A stretch of DNA of 42,422 nucleotides from UBA1189 sp045612925 (GCA_045612925.1 JAZKZX010000009.1:1-42422); one strand, 5' to 3'; counted from the stretch's first letter, positions 16,752-24,304 are shown. Numbers and translations are program-made. The notes: generated by a model not told the origin, from the sequence alone.

Positions 16752-16955
16752 TTAGTTCTGCTCGCAAGCTACGGTGCAAGAGTCAGCCTTCTCGCAAGTA
16801 GCGCATGAGTCAGCCACGCAGCATGAGTCAGCTACGCAGCATGAGTCTGTAGCTACGCACTCGGTGTTAGCCTTGTCACAATTCTTAGCCTTGTTGCAGC
16901 ATGAGGTGATGGTGAGCGCTGCAGCGGCAATCATTACGAATAATACCTTTTTCAT
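16752..16955 (-). CDS. small cysteine-rich lipoprotein
   Basis: The 67-residue product starts with a lipoprotein signal peptide (MKKVLFVMIAAAALTITSC, lipobox ITSC at residue 19). The mature part, about 49 residues, holds 12 cysteines, mostly as repeats of DSCCVA and DSCATC. The repeats are encoded by 18-base tandem repeats at 16803-16859. The first cysteine is the lipid attachment site; the other 11 could bind metal or form disulfides in the periplasm. It is a single-gene unit with its own -7 box (17001-17008) and strong terminator, so it is a real gene despite its length. I do not recognise a family. Confidence 0.8.
   Translation of the reverse strand: MKKVLFVMIAAAALTITSCCNKAKNCDKANTECVATDSCCVADSCCVADSCATCEKADSCTVACEQN
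16803..16859. repeat. 18-base coding tandem repeat
   Basis: Three head-to-tail copies of GCATGAGTCAGCTACGCA (16803-16820, 16821-16838, 16839-16859, the last with a 3-base insertion) encode the SCCVAD-type repeats of the cysteine-rich lipoprotein. Copy number could vary between strains without a frameshift, because the unit is a multiple of three. Confidence 0.85.
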
Positions 16956-17000
16956 TTCTTCTTTGTTTTTTAATCGTTTGACAATCTTTCAAATCGGGCG

Positions 17001-17008
17001 CAAAATTA
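17001..17008 (-). promoter_or_regulatory. -7 box of the cysteine-rich lipoprotein gene
   Basis: On the minus strand: TAATTTTG, matching TAnnTTTG. The nearest TTTG upstream is 23 bases away, longer than usual. The start near 16994 would leave a leader of about 40 bases. Confidence 0.55.
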
Positions 17009-17061
17009 CAATATTTTTCCGATACTTGTTGCAAAATGTTCATTTTTTCTCAAAAAATGCG

Positions 17062-17069
17062 TAATTTTG
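17062..17069 (+). promoter_or_regulatory. -7 box of mtaB
   Basis: TAATTTTG ends six bases before the mtaB ATG at 17076, so a transcript from this box would begin at or next to the start codon (see findings). Confidence 0.5.
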
Positions 17070-17075
17070 TACGCT

Positions 17076-18398
17076 ATGATTGACAATACCCTCTTCAAAG
17101 ACAAGAAAGCGGTGTACTATACGCTGGGTTGTAAGCTCAATTTCTCCGAGACTTCTACCATTGGGCGTACGCTCACCGAGGCTGGTTTCCGCACGGCACG
17201 CCGTGGCGAGGAGGCCGATATATGTGTCGTCAACACCTGTTCGGTGACCGAGCAGGCCGACAAGAAATGTCGCCAGGCCATCCACCGCTTGGTGAAGCAG
17301 CATCCCCGCGCCTTCGTGGTGGTCACGGGCTGCTATGCCCAGCTCAAGCCTGAGCAGGTGGCCGCCATCCCTGGTGTAGACCTCGTGCTCGGTATGGACA
17401 AGAAGGGCGATCTGCTCGCCTACCTGCACTCGCTCGACAAGCGTGAGCAGGGTGAGATGGTCACCATCCCCACCAAGGATATACGCACCTTTGTGCCCTC
17501 TTGCTCTCGTGGCGACCGCACGCGCTACTTCCTCAAGGTACAGGACGGGTGCGACTACTTCTGCTCCTACTGCACCATCCCCTATGCCCGTGGCCGCAGC
17601 CGCAATGGCACTATCGCCTCGCTCGTCGAGCAGGTGCGGGGTGCAGCTGCCGAGGGTGCCAAGGAGATTGTCATCACGGGCGTGAATATCGGCGACTTTG
17701 GCAAGACTACGGGAGAGACCTTCATCGACCTCATCCGCGCCTTGGATAGGGTCGAAGGCATTGAGCGCTACCGCATCTCCTCTATCGAGCCTAATCTGCT
17801 CACCGACGAGGTCATCGAGTTCGTAGCCCAGTCGCGTGCCTTCATGCCCCACTTCCACATCCCCCTTCAGGCGGGTAGCGATGCGGTGCTCAAGCTCATG
17901 CGTCGCCGCTACGACACCGCCCTCTTCGCCTCCAAGATAGCGAAGATACGCACGCTCATGCCCGATGCCTTCATCGGTGTCGATGTCATCGTGGGTACGC
18001 GTGGCGAGGTAGAGGAGTATTTCGACGAGGCCTACCGCTTCGTTGATTCGCTGGACATTACCGCACTGCATGTGTTCAGCTATTCCGAGCGCCCTGGCAC
18101 CCAAGCTCTGAAGATAGAGTATAAGGTAACTCCGCAAGAGAAGCACCGTCGCAGCGAGCGTCTCTTGGCTCTCTCCGATGCCAAGCAGCGTGCTTTCTAT
18201 GAGCGTCATATCGGAGGGGAAGCCCTCGTATTGCTCGAGAAGCCCAAGGCGGGTCAGCCCTACCATGGCTTCACCGACAACTACATACGCGTCGAGGTCA
18301 ACGACCCCCGTGCTCAAGACAACACCCTGGTGCGTGTGCATCTCGTCGGGTTCAACGAAGAGGGCACAGCGCTCGTAGGAAAGATTATACATCCCTAA
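17076..18398 (+). CDS. mtaB: tRNA t6A37 methylthiotransferase MtaB
   Basis: MtaB adds a methylthio group to t6A37 of tRNAs reading ANN codons, giving ms2t6A. The 440-residue protein has the N-terminal methylthiotransferase domain with its three cluster cysteines (TLGCKLNFSE near residue 19, VNTCSVTEQA, VVTGCYAQL), the radical SAM motif CDYFCSYCTIPYARG, and a C-terminal TRAM-like beta domain (from about residue 380). The ATG at 17076 gives a normal N-terminus; a TTG three codons earlier is possible but unsupported. It is divergent from the cysteine-rich lipoprotein gene and runs into the glycosyltransferase with an 11-base gap. Confidence 0.93.
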   Translation: MIDNTLFKDKKAVYYTLGCKLNFSETSTIGRTLTEAGFRTARRGEEADICVVNTCSVTEQADKKCRQAIHRLVKQHPRAFVVVTGCYAQLKPEQVAAIPGVDLVLGMDKKGDLLAYLHSLDKREQGEMVTIPTKDIRTFVPSCSRGDRTRYFLKVQDGCDYFCSYCTIPYARGRSRNGTIASLVEQVRGAAAEGAKEIVITGVNIGDFGKTTGETFIDLIRALDRVEGIERYRISSIEPNLLTDEVIEFVAQSRAFMPHFHIPLQAGSDAVLKLMRRRYDTALFASKIAKIRTLMPDAFIGVDVIVGTRGEVEEYFDEAYRFVDSLDITALHVFSYSERPGTQALKIEYKVTPQEKHRRSERLLALSDAKQRAFYERHIGGEALVLLEKPKAGQPYHGFTDNYIRVEVNDPRAQDNTLVRVHLVGFNEEGTALVGKIIHP

Positions 18399-18409
18399 CT
18401 CAAGAAAGA

Positions 18410-19435
18410 ATGAAAGTCGCAGTCGTAATACTCAACTGGAATGGCGAGCAGATGCTACGCCAGTTTCTTCCCTCGGTGGTAGCACACAGCGTATTGCCCT
18501 CTTCGATGGGTGAGGCTGTGGTGTATGTTGCCGACAATGGTTCCACCGACGGTTCGCTTGCATTGCTAGCCGATGAGTTTCCTACGGTGCGTACCATCGT
18601 GTTGGATAAGAACTACGGCTTTGCCGAGGGCTATAACAGAGCTTTCGAGCATATTGATGCCGAGTATGCCGTACTGTTGAATTCCGATGTTGAGGTTACT
18701 CCAGGCTGGCTCCTTCCACTCGTTGAGTATATGGATGCTCACCTTCAGGTGGCGGCCTGCCAGCCCAAGCTCATGGCTTACCACCATAGAGAGCAGTTTG
18801 AGTATGCCGGAGCCATGGGTGGCTACCTCGACCGCTATGGCTACCCCTACTGCCGTGGCCGCATCTTTGATACCATAGAGTATGACCGCCACCAGTACGA
18901 TGCTGACGAGCCTCTCTTGTGGGCTACGGGTGCCAGTCTCATGGTGCGCCTTGCCGTATACAAGGAGGTCGGCGGGCTCGATGGCCGCTTCTTTGCCCAT
19001 ATGGAAGAGGTCGACCTCTGCTGGCGTCTGCGCTGTCGCGGCTACGAGGTGCGCAGCGTGGCAGGCAGCGTGGTATACCATGTGGGTGGTGCCACGCTCA
19101 ATGCTGGTAATCCGCGCAAGACCTTCCTCAACTTCCGCAACAATCTGCTCATGCTCTATAAGAACCTCCCCGAGGGTGAGCTACGTCGTGTGCTCTTCGT
19201 GCGTGGCGTGCTCGACTATGTGGCCGCAGCCATGTTTTGTGTCAAGGGAGAGTGGGGCAGTGCCCGTGCCGTGCTCCGTGCCCGTCGCGAGTATCGCAGG
19301 CTGAAGAGCGAGTTCCGTGCCTCCCGTGCCGACAACCTCCTCAAGGCTACCTCGATGGACATTCCCGAGCGCGCCTGTTTCTCCATCCTCTGGCGCTACC
19401 ACATAGGCCGCCGCCACACCTTCGACAAGCTATAG
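18410..19435 (+). CDS. family 2 glycosyltransferase
   Basis: This 341-residue enzyme transfers a sugar from a nucleotide-sugar donor, probably into an envelope polysaccharide. The GT-A fold is clear: VVILNWNGEQMLRQFLPS at the start, YVADNGSTDGS (donor-binding Asp), LLNSDVEVTPGW (the DxD-like metal site), and the acceptor-side MEEVDLCWRLR with the catalytic Glu-Asp type motif. Around residues 235-275 is a hydrophobic, membrane-associating segment. This is the rhamnosyltransferase-like branch of GT2 (WcaA/RfbN-like), but the sugar is unknown. It shares a transcript with mtaB; no strong terminator follows. Confidence 0.87.
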   Translation: MKVAVVILNWNGEQMLRQFLPSVVAHSVLPSSMGEAVVYVADNGSTDGSLALLADEFPTVRTIVLDKNYGFAEGYNRAFEHIDAEYAVLLNSDVEVTPGWLLPLVEYMDAHLQVAACQPKLMAYHHREQFEYAGAMGGYLDRYGYPYCRGRIFDTIEYDRHQYDADEPLLWATGASLMVRLAVYKEVGGLDGRFFAHMEEVDLCWRLRCRGYEVRSVAGSVVYHVGGATLNAGNPRKTFLNFRNNLLMLYKNLPEGELRRVLFVRGVLDYVAAAMFCVKGEWGSARAVLRARREYRRLKSEFRASRADNLLKATSMDIPERACFSILWRYHIGRRHTFDKL

Positions 19436-19657
19436 AGGCTCCCCTTACGGCATCACATCGCTTGCGATGCACTTGTAGCTGACACCCTGCGCGATCTCCG
19501 GTCATCGCTGGGGGCTTTTGTTAATGGTTTGGGTTAATAATCTCATAGTGCGCACTTGCCTCGTTTCTTGCCATCCTTCAGGTCGGGAGCGATGCAGGTC
19601 GCGCGATGTCTGCAGGCTCCTCTCCTTTAGGAGAGGCGGGGGAGAGGCTCCCCTTTA

Positions 19658-19680
19658 CGCTTTTGTTTTACTTCTACGCT
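19658..19680. repeat. 23-base dispersed repeat, copy 1
   Basis: This 23-base sequence, beginning CGCTTTTGTTTTACTTC, is identical to 20325-20347. On the minus strand it directly follows a weak -7-like box (TACCTTCG, 19682-19689). Confidence 0.75.
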
Positions 19681-19718
19681 GCGAAGGTACTACTTTAAAT
19701 TTTGGCATTCCGACTTAC

Positions 19719-19748
19719 TGCAAAGTTCTGCAAAGTTCTGCAAAGTTC
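19719..19748. repeat. 10-base tandem repeat, three copies
   Basis: TGCAAAGTTC is repeated three times head to tail, one helical turn per unit, and is followed by TTTTTGCAAA. Confidence 0.9.
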
Positions 19749-20029
19749 TTTTTGCAAACCCTTATGTGTCAAGATATTACGATTTTCAGCATTTTCGGGG
19801 CGCTGCCGCGCAGAAAAGCCTCAAAGAGGCATCGGGGATACCTGTACGATTTTCCTTATCGTCTGCTTCGGCTGGCGCGTTGACTGAAATCCCGTGCGTA
19901 ACTCACTGCCGACGCGAACCGAAGGTCGACGCCCGTAGGGGCTGAAGTCAAGGGAAAAGCAAAGGAGTGCGAAACGTAAGTGAAGCTTTTGGAGATACGC
20001 GCATTATGCGTGTGCGCCACGAGGCGGGG

Positions 20030-20208
20030 TGACAGTTGACAGTTGACAGATACCGCGCTGTATCGCTGCCGAGTGTGCGCTATTATTATAGGGCATATCT
20101 CTATATTAGTTATATGAATATAACTTATATATAGATATGAATTTTTACACCATATTATTTTAGTACTTTCTCGGAGAGCGCAAATTAATTGTCAACTGTC
20201 AACTGTCA
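20030..20208. repeat. 179-bp nested inverted-repeat element
   Basis: The ends are perfect 19-base inverted repeats (20030-20048 and 20190-20208), each made of repeated TTGACAG-type heptamers. Between them, 20095-20138 forms a 20-pair AT-rich stem with two mismatches and a TGAA loop (core GTTATA-TGAA-TATAAC). The element has no coding capacity. The layout resembles a MITE or REP-like element. Confidence 0.75.
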
Positions 20209-20251
20209 ACCTATTGTGTCTTTTTCTGAAAAATAAAATCTTCTCAAAAAA

Positions 20252-20283
20252 CTTGCAACGCATGGGGGAATGTTGTATCTTTG
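20252..20283 (+). promoter_or_regulatory. orphan promoter
   Basis: CTTG (20252-20255), 20 bases, TATCTTTG (20276-20283). No plus-strand gene follows; transcription would start near 20289 at a perfect hairpin (GCCAT-TGAGAG-ATGGC) and run antisense into the 3' end of the AlaX gene. Confidence 0.5.
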
Positions 20284-20288
20284 TATAG

Positions 20289-20393
20289 CCATTGAGAGAT
20301 GGCCTACGACTACACTTCTACACCCGCTTTTGTTTTACTTCTACGCTCGTTTGCTTCGAGGCTATAGATTGGTGCGCAGCCTCAATGACGAGC
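20289..20393 (+). ncRNA. candidate small RNA, antisense-facing
   Basis: The predicted transcript from the orphan promoter starts at a 5-pair hairpin (20288-20303), contains the 23-base repeat (20325-20347) and ends in nested stems GCTCGT/ACGAGC (20345-20350 with 20388-20393) and GAGGCT/AGCCTC (20358-20363 with 20378-20383). There is no T run after the last stem. The call rests on promoter and fold only. Confidence 0.25.
20325..20347. repeat. 23-base dispersed repeat, copy 2
   Basis: Identical to 19658-19680; here it lies downstream of the orphan promoter. Confidence 0.75.
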
Positions 20394-20396
20394 TAC

Positions 20397-20873
20397 TCAC
20401 CCTTCGCTGCTTGCTGCTACGCGGAAGACGATGCGCAGGTTGCCGTCGGTGTAGGTGGTGCTACTGATGCGGAAGGTGCCTATCTCACTGGTGTGGGCTA
20501 CATGGGCTCCGAGACAGGGGCATACATCGTAGTCGCCTACATAGACGAGGCGTAGGGTGTCGCTGGCGTCAGAAGGGAGCTTGCTGAGGTCAATGCTTGC
20601 GGGCATTTCGTTGCGCGTGACATAGCGTGAGGTGACGGGCATGTCGGCGGCAATAATGCGATTAACCTCGGCTTCTACCTGGCGTATCTGCTCTTCGGTA
20701 GGGCATACGGGAAGGTCGTAGTTGCACTTGCTCTTCTTGCGCTCGATATGGTTGACACGAGAGCGCGGGCAACCAAAGAGGCGTACCATCGTCTGATTCA
20801 ATATATGCTCGGCCGTATGGGCAGGTGGGTATTCCTGCTTGTTGTGGGCATTGAGGATGGGTGTCTCTTCCAT
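20397..20873 (-). CDS. AlaX-type alanyl-tRNA editing protein
   Basis: The 158-residue protein is a free-standing version of the tRNA synthetase second additional domain, which deacylates mischarged tRNA such as Ser-tRNA-Ala. The zinc site is visible: His19 and His23 in HTAEHIL, and Cys120-LGA-His124 near the C-terminus. It lacks the glycine-rich N-terminal beta-barrel of the long AlaX form. It starts four bases after the amylase gene stops and is the last gene of the fabD-amylase-AlaX operon. Substrate (Ala versus Thr type) is inferred from the family only. Confidence 0.8.
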   Translation of the reverse strand: MEETPILNAHNKQEYPPAHTAEHILNQTMVRLFGCPRSRVNHIERKKSKCNYDLPVCPTEEQIRQVEAEVNRIIAADMPVTSRYVTRNEMPASIDLSKLPSDASDTLRLVYVGDYDVCPCLGAHVAHTSEIGTFRISSTTYTDGNLRIVFRVAASSEG

Positions 20874-20877
20874 ATCG

Positions 20878-22566
20878 TTACTTTGTGCTTTCGGGGAGTG
20901 TAATCTTCACTATCGCACCCGACCAGCCGGGCAAGGTGAGGTGTACGGGAGCATTGGGGTCGAGTGAGAGCTCGATAGTTTGTCCGGTGAGCAGCTCGGT
21001 AGCCTCGATGGTCTCGAGGGTGGGCAGGCCAAAGTAGTCGAAGGCATGCACGGGGATGTTGACGGCTACCTGTGTGTCCCACTCGTCGAAGTTGGCCACG
21101 ATGAGCAGCAGCTCGTTCTCGTGCTTGCGTAGGAAGGCGTAGTGGCGGTGGGGATTGAAGTCGGCCGTATGGGGGTTGGCATACATGAGGTCAAAGAAGT
21201 CGCCCTCGGCAATGGCGCGCTCGTCGCGGGCGATGTGGAGCAGGTGGCTGTAGTAGCACTGCAGGTTGCGCTCGCCGTCGTTGAGCTCACGGCCCGAGAA
21301 GGTGCCCCCGTCGTGCCAGCGGCGCAGGGTGTCTACACTCCAATAGTCGAAGATGGTGGTGCGCCCGTCGCGGCCGCTGAAGCCCTCTTGGTCCATGCCA
21401 CGTTCGCCCAGCTCTTGGCCGAAGTAGATCATCGTGGGGCAGGTGTCGATGGTGGCGCTCACGAGCATGGCGGGCAGGGCGGGACGCCCGTGGCCGGCCA
21501 TGAAGTCAGAGGCGAGGCGCTGCTCGTCGTGATTCTCCATGAAGTGGAGCATGTGGCTGCGCAGTTCGCCAAGGTTCTGCCAGGTGCGGGTGATATCGGT
21601 GGCCGACTGCTGATGGCGGATGATGCCGATGAGCGTGTCGTAGAGGCCTACCTTGTCGTAGAGGTAGTCAAACTTGCCATGCTTGACATAGTTGTAGTAT
21701 TCCCATGTATTGTACACCTCGGCAATGAAGATGATGTGGGGGTACTTCTCCTTGATGATAGGTATCACCCATCCCCAGAACTGGAAGGGTACCATCTCTG
21801 CCATGTCGCAGCGGAAGCCGTCGACACCCTTCTTGGCCCAGAAGAGCAGGATGTCGCGCATCTTGAGCCAGGTAGAGGGGAAGGGGTAGAAGTCGGTACG
21901 CTCGCCCTCGAGGTAGTTGACACCATAGTTGAGCTTCACGGTCTCGTACCAGTCGTTGCGCGAGGGGTAGGCATCGAAGCGATTGTTACCCGTAGCACGG
22001 GCAGGGCTCTCGGTATAGTCTTGCCAGTCTACCTCACCGCCCAGCGTGGTACCGGGGAGGTAGTAGAAGTTGTTCTTCGGAGAGAAGAAGAGGCTTGTAT
22101 CATCCTTTTCGCCGAGGTCTACCACATTCTTGGGCTTGGCGTCAGAGTGGTAGCAGCGTGCCACATGGTTGGGCACGAAGTCGATGATCATCTTCAGTCC
22201 GGCATCGTGAGTGCGCTTTACCAGTTGGGTAAACTCCTTCATACGGTTAGGTATGTTGGTGGCAAGGTCGGGATCGATGTCGTAGTAGTCCTTGATGGCA
22301 TAGGGTGAGCCAGCCTTGCCCTTGACGGTGGCCTTGTGGTCGGGGCGGATGCCCTGCTGGCTATAGTCGGTCTGCGTGGCATGCTCGATGACTCCGGTAT
22401 ACCACACATGGGTAGTACCCAACTTCTTGATAGCCTCAAGGGCTTCGGGGGTGAAATCGTTCAGCTTGCCACAGCCATTCTGCTCGATGCTGCCGTTGGG
22501 GACACACTGTGTATTGTCGTTGCCGAATAGGCGGGTGAAGATCTGATAAAGGATGATTTTTTGCAT
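20878..22566 (-). CDS. GH13 alpha-amylase family enzyme
   Basis: The 562-residue protein has the conserved GH13 regions in order: DFVPNH (region I, near residue 136), GFRCDMAE (region II with the catalytic Asp nucleophile), FIAEVY (region III with the acid/base Glu) and MENHDEQR (region IV). There is no signal peptide, so it acts in the cytoplasm, likely on imported or stored alpha-glucan. The last 90 residues form a beta-rich C-terminal domain (ELLLIVANFDEW). It lies ten bases after fabD. GlgP, also cytoplasmic, is elsewhere in this window and could share a glucan substrate. Confidence 0.93.
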   Translation of the reverse strand: MQKIILYQIFTRLFGNDNTQCVPNGSIEQNGCGKLNDFTPEALEAIKKLGTTHVWYTGVIEHATQTDYSQQGIRPDHKATVKGKAGSPYAIKDYYDIDPDLATNIPNRMKEFTQLVKRTHDAGLKMIIDFVPNHVARCYHSDAKPKNVVDLGEKDDTSLFFSPKNNFYYLPGTTLGGEVDWQDYTESPARATGNNRFDAYPSRNDWYETVKLNYGVNYLEGERTDFYPFPSTWLKMRDILLFWAKKGVDGFRCDMAEMVPFQFWGWVIPIIKEKYPHIIFIAEVYNTWEYYNYVKHGKFDYLYDKVGLYDTLIGIIRHQQSATDITRTWQNLGELRSHMLHFMENHDEQRLASDFMAGHGRPALPAMLVSATIDTCPTMIYFGQELGERGMDQEGFSGRDGRTTIFDYWSVDTLRRWHDGGTFSGRELNDGERNLQCYYSHLLHIARDERAIAEGDFFDLMYANPHTADFNPHRHYAFLRKHENELLLIVANFDEWDTQVAVNIPVHAFDYFGLPTLETIEATELLTGQTIELSLDPNAPVHLTLPGWSGAIVKITLPESTK

Positions 22567-22575
22567 ATGTGTTGA

Positions 22576-23436
22576 TTATTTTATTTTGCGTATTAGCCCC
22601 GTCAGTACATTGCCCGGACCGCATTCGGTGAACGAGGTGGCTCCGTCGGCAAGCATGTGGCGCACACTCTGTGTCCAGCGCACGGGGGAGGTGAGCTGGG
22701 CGATGAGGTGGCCCTTGATCTCTTCGGGAGCGGTGTGGGGTAGAGCATCGACATTCTGATAGATGGGGCACTGGGGCGTGTGGAACTCGGTGGCCTCGAT
22801 GGCGGCGGGAAGTTCTTCCTTGGCAGGCTCCATGAGGGGCGAGTGGAAGGCACCGCCCACATTCAAGGGTAGGGCACGCTTGGCGCCAGCTGCGGTGAGC
22901 TTCTCGCACGCGAACCTGATACCTTCGGTGCTGCCCGAGATGACTATCTGCCCCGGACAGTTGTAGTTGGCGGCCACCACGATATGTCCGCCTTGGCTGA
23001 CCTCGGCACATACGGCCTCGATGGTGGCATCGTCCAAGCCTATGATGGCGGCCATTGTAGAGGGATGCATCTCACAAGCCTTCTGCATGGCCATGGCACG
23101 GGCATAGACGAGTCTGAGGCCGTCCTCGAAGGTGAGTGCGCCACTGGCGACCATCGCCGAAAACTCGCCGAGCGAGTGGCCTGCCACCATGTCGGGACAA
23201 AACTCATCTCCCATGCAGAGTGCAGTAATTACAGAGTGGAGGAATACGGCAGGCTGGGTCACTTTGGTTTGACGAAGCTCCTCATCGGTACCTTCAAACA
23301 TGATGTCGGTAATGCGGAAGCCGAGAATATCGTTGGCCTTCTCAAATAGTTCCTTTGCTAAAGGTGAAGTTTCGTAAAGTTCTTTGCCCATACCTGAGAA
23401 CTGGGCTCCTTGACCGGGGAAAACAAAAGATTTCAT
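22576..23436 (-). CDS. fabD: malonyl-CoA:ACP transacylase
   Basis: FabD moves malonyl from CoA to acyl carrier protein at the start of fatty acid elongation. The 286-residue protein contains VFPGQGAQFSGMG, the catalytic serine in GHSLGEF (near residue 88), the arginine region RAMAMQKA, and the catalytic histidine in GGAFHSPLM. It is the first gene of a three-gene operon with an amylase and AlaX. The -7 box at 23535-23542 gives a leader of about 93 bases. Confidence 0.97.
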   Translation of the reverse strand: MKSFVFPGQGAQFSGMGKELYETSPLAKELFEKANDILGFRITDIMFEGTDEELRQTKVTQPAVFLHSVITALCMGDEFCPDMVAGHSLGEFSAMVASGALTFEDGLRLVYARAMAMQKACEMHPSTMAAIIGLDDATIEAVCAEVSQGGHIVVAANYNCPGQIVISGSTEGIRFACEKLTAAGAKRALPLNVGGAFHSPLMEPAKEELPAAIEATEFHTPQCPIYQNVDALPHTAPEEIKGHLIAQLTSPVRWTQSVRHMLADGATSFTECGPGNVLTGLIRKIK

Positions 23437-23534
23437 GATTTAGTTTTTGTTTTTTATACATGCCAACTATGTGGCTATAAGGTTCTTTTTATGTATTAAT
23501 AGGTAAATTCAATATTGTTTGCTTAAATTGAACG

Positions 23535-23542
23535 CAAAGATA
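23535..23542 (-). promoter_or_regulatory. -7 box of the fabD operon
   Basis: On the minus strand: TATCTTTG, matching TAnnTTTG. No good TTTG lies at the usual distance. Confidence 0.6.
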
Positions 23543-23552
23543 ACATTTTTTC

Positions 23553-23583
23553 ATTGTATTCAGTGTAAAAAGTTGTACCTTTG
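23553..23583 (+). promoter_or_regulatory. promoter of the sugar transferase gene
   Basis: ATTG (23553-23556), 19 bases, TACCTTTG (23576-23583); the -7 box is exact and -33 has one mismatch. It is back to back with the fabD promoter. Confidence 0.65.
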
Positions 23584-23655
23584 TGCAATCTTTTGTAAAA
23601 CATAGCCTGAGGCGATACGCGCTCCGTAGCGTGAGCAGGGCATAAAGATGATACG

Positions 23656-24282
23656 ATGATGAGCATGGCAAGTAGTGCATATACCGATGCGATGACTCCA
23701 CTCGGGCGAGTGGTGAAAAGGGCGATTGACCTAGTGGTGTCGCTCTGCTGTATCGTCATACTCTCACCCGTGATGCTGCTCATCTTCATCATCATCTCTC
23801 TTTCGGGGGGAGCTGCCATATATAGCCAGGAGCGTATAGGACGGGGCGGGAAGCCATTTACCATCTACAAGTTTCGCACGATGCAGAAAGATGCCGAGAA
23901 GAATGGTATACTGCGCACGGCCGATGAACGTAGAGACCAGATGACGAGGTTTGGCCGATTCCTCTGCGACTATCACCTGGACGAGCTGCCACAGTTCTTC
24001 AACGTACTCATGGGCGATATGTCGCTCGTAGGGCCGCGTCCAGAGCGTAAGGTCTTTATCGATCAGATCATGGAGGTCAACCCCAACTATGTACACATCT
24101 ACAAGATGCGACCTGGATTGACCTCTATGGCTACACTGTATAACGGGTATACCCACACCCTGGAGAAGATGCTCGTGCGCCTCGATATGGACCTCGAGTA
24201 TCTCACCACACGCTCGCTCTGGGGAGACTTTATCATTGTAGTCAAGACAGCCTTCTCTATCGTCGCAGGTAAGAAATTCTGA
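23656..24282 (+). CDS. initiating sugar-phosphate transferase (WbaP/PglC type)
   Basis: This 208-residue monotopic membrane enzyme moves a sugar-1-phosphate from a nucleotide sugar to undecaprenyl phosphate, the first step of a surface polysaccharide or glycan. It has one hydrophobic segment (about residues 20-48), the RIGRGGKPFTIYKFRTM motif, and the catalytic LDELPQFFNVLMGDMSLVGPRPE motif. Length matches the small single-domain PglC class rather than the large WbaP class. Several in-frame ATGs (23656, 23659, 23665) are possible starts. It stands alone, with no other polysaccharide gene next to it, which is unusual; initiating transferases usually head a cluster. Confidence 0.9.
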   Translation: MMSMASSAYTDAMTPLGRVVKRAIDLVVSLCCIVILSPVMLLIFIIISLSGGAAIYSQERIGRGGKPFTIYKFRTMQKDAEKNGILRTADERRDQMTRFGRFLCDYHLDELPQFFNVLMGDMSLVGPRPERKVFIDQIMEVNPNYVHIYKMRPGLTSMATLYNGYTHTLEKMLVRLDMDLEYLTTRSLWGDFIIVVKTAFSIVAGKKF

Positions 24283-24304
24283 CCATACCCTTACAGAAAT
24301 AAAT

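Larger units (their letters stand above)
19436..20396. other. 961-base gene-free region with several repeats
   Basis: No coding sequence is convincing here: the open frames lack ribosome sites, start contexts or recognisable domains. The region holds a CTCTCC/GGAGAG palindrome with a GC-rich inverted stretch (about 19618-19655), a 10-base tandem repeat (19719-19748), a 23-base exact repeat present twice (19658 and 20325), a 179-bp nested inverted-repeat element (20030-20208) and an orphan promoter (20252-20283). It reads as an accumulation of dispersed intergenic repeats between a plus-strand and a minus-strand operon end. Confidence 0.7.

Noticed and set aside
17040..18392. A 450-codon minus-strand open frame opposite mtaB
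   Set aside because: It overlaps mtaB completely, shows no domain, and arises from the codon bias of the real gene on the plus strand.
19618..19655. A terminator after the GT2 gene from the CTCTCC/GGAGAG palindrome
   Set aside because: The palindrome is over 180 bases from the stop and is followed by CCCC rather than a T run; better seen as a repeat.
19518..19883. A 121-codon open frame in the gene-free region
   Set aside because: It is made of repeats, including the 10-base array and the 23-base repeat, and has no domain or ribosome site.
21142..22308. A 388-codon plus-strand open frame opposite the amylase
   Set aside because: The repetitive Val/Gly/Glu composition is the mirror of a GC-biased third position; the minus strand carries all GH13 motifs.
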